Assembly (NCBI GenBank): GCA_050700835.1
Contig: JBOHDX010000075.1
Coordinates: 1 to 48,106 of the forward strand
From: JBOHDX01 sp050700835
Lineage (GTDB): Bacteria > Actinomycetota > Actinomycetes > Propionibacteriales > Nocardioidaceae
DNA length: 48,106 nucleotides
Reading direction: 5' to 3'
Shown: one piece after another, positions 47,452 to 48,106 of the stretch
Position numbering within the stretch: the stretch's first letter is position 1
Layout: each line of letters opens with the position of its first letter
The notes under the pieces: generated by a model
Told to the model about the DNA's origin: nothing
Database searches by the model: none
The model's input: only the letters and a program-made list of their open reading frames with translations
Position numbers and translations under genes: made by a program

Positions 47452-48106
47452 ATGACGAGCAGCATCGAGGCACCTCCCGCCACCGCGTCCTCCTCGCAGA
47501 CACCGCAGGTCGCGGTCAACGACATCGGTTCGCAGGAGGACTTCCTCGCCGCGATCGACGAGACCATCAAGTACTTCAACGACGGCGACATCGTCGAGGG
47601 CACCATCGTCAAGGTGGACCGCGACGAGGTCCTGCTCGACATCGGCTACAAGACCGAGGGCGTGATCCCGTCCCGCGAGCTGTCGATCAAGCACGACGTG
47701 GACCCGCACGAGGTCGTCTCCGTCGGGGACAAGGTCGAGGCCCTCGTCCTGCAGAAGGAGGACAAGGAAGGCCGACTCATCCTGTCCAAGAAGCGCGCAC
47801 AGTACGAGCGCGCCTGGGGCACCATCGAGCAGATCAAGGAAGAGGACGGGGTCGTCAACGGCACCGTCATCGAGGTCGTCAAGGGTGGTCTGATCCTCGA
47901 TATCGGGCTGCGTGGCTTCCTGCCCGCCTCGCTGGTCGAGATGCGCCGGGTTCGTGACCTGCAACCTTATGTGGGTCGTGAGCTCGAGGCCAAGATCATC
48001 GAGCTGGACAAGAACCGCAACAACGTGGTGCTCTCCCGTCGCGCCTGGCTGGAGCAGACCCAGTCCGAGGTGCGCAGCGAGTTCCTCAACCAGCTGGCCA
48101 AGGGTC
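47452..48106 (+). CDS. rpsA: 30S ribosomal protein S1, 5' part
   Basis: The mRNA-binding ribosomal protein S1; 218 residues are inside the window and the gene runs off its end. The N-terminus is Ser/Thr/Ala-rich, then SQEDFLAAIDETIKYFNDGD leads into the first S1 domain (IVEGTIVKVDRDEVLLDIGY, about 43-110). A second S1 domain begins around 132 (GTVIEVVKGGLILDIGLRG) and continues through LDKNRNNVVLSRRAW. This arrangement is that of actinobacterial S1. ATG 47452 has CGGAG 11 nt upstream and is the first in-frame start giving the conserved N-terminus. Confidence 0.96.
   Translation, partial: MTSSIEAPPATASSSQTPQVAVNDIGSQEDFLAAIDETIKYFNDGDIVEGTIVKVDRDEVLLDIGYKTEGVIPSRELSIKHDVDPHEVVSVGDKVEALVLQKEDKEGRLILSKKRAQYERAWGTIEQIKEEDGVVNGTVIEVVKGGLILDIGLRGFLPASLVEMRRVRDLQPYVGRELEAKIIELDKNRNNVVLSRRAWLEQTQSEVRSEFLNQLAKG

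Noticed and set aside
47274..47957. 227-codon frame starting in the rpsA leader
   Set aside because: Most of it overlaps rpsA in another frame and is Arg/Gly-rich shadow sequence.

Overview
The window is a 48.1 kb piece of a high-GC actinobacterial chromosome, almost entirely housekeeping and biosynthetic. The actinobacterial assignment rests on a PriA-type HisA, the Trp_oprn_chp and HGxxPAAW membrane proteins beside trpCBA, an ANTAR response regulator close to mycobacterial PdtaR, a Pol I with a decayed proofreading domain and Tyr in the O helix, and many leaderless promoters (TAnnnT 6-8 nt before an ATG/GTG). Gene order and protein style suggest Propionibacteriales/Nocardioidaceae; that narrower placement is an inference.

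Layout. 1-5724: the 3' part of dnaE, two membrane/exported proteins of unknown role (one DUF3352) and a convergent Lon-substrate-binding-domain protein. 5803-15878: the histidine locus hisD-hisC-hisB-hisH, a repeat-rich gap, a small lipoprotein, hisA(priA)-hisF, then two ABC exporter half-transporters translationally coupled to hisF, then hisI. 15871-20891: the tryptophan region, with Trp_oprn_chp protein, HGxxPAAW protein, a 42-aa ORF, a DUF2752 protein, a reverse DUF4190 protein and trpC-trpB-trpA. No trpE, trpD, trpG or trpF is present, which fits a bifunctional HisA/TrpF isomerase. 20937-28287: lgt, a pair of opposed 22-bp repeat arrays, then gltB-gltD. 28349-31995: pyk, a GH3 glycosidase, a reverse tRNA with a Leu (CAA) anticodon but a class I body, and pdtaR.

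32204-39565: a branched-chain amino acid (Liv-type) uptake system. livK is on the + strand and livF, livG, livM, livH are convergent on the - strand. The gap between them holds a strong terminator, an atypical broken gene and the right end of an ISL3-family insertion sequence. A DUF554 protein lies upstream of livH. 39709-48106: a GNAT acetyltransferase, polA, a 72-aa protein, a second repeat-rich gap with a G-rich tract, a divergent methyltransferase/phosphotransferase pair, an M18 aminopeptidase and the start of rpsA.

No prophage, CRISPR array, defence island or clearly new multi-gene system is visible. The items most worth following up are the asymmetric heterodimeric ABC exporter inside the his operon, two families of interspersed intergenic repeats found at more than one locus, the opposed 22-bp arrays between lgt and gltB, and the unusual tRNA with 14-bp tandem copies of its 3' end.
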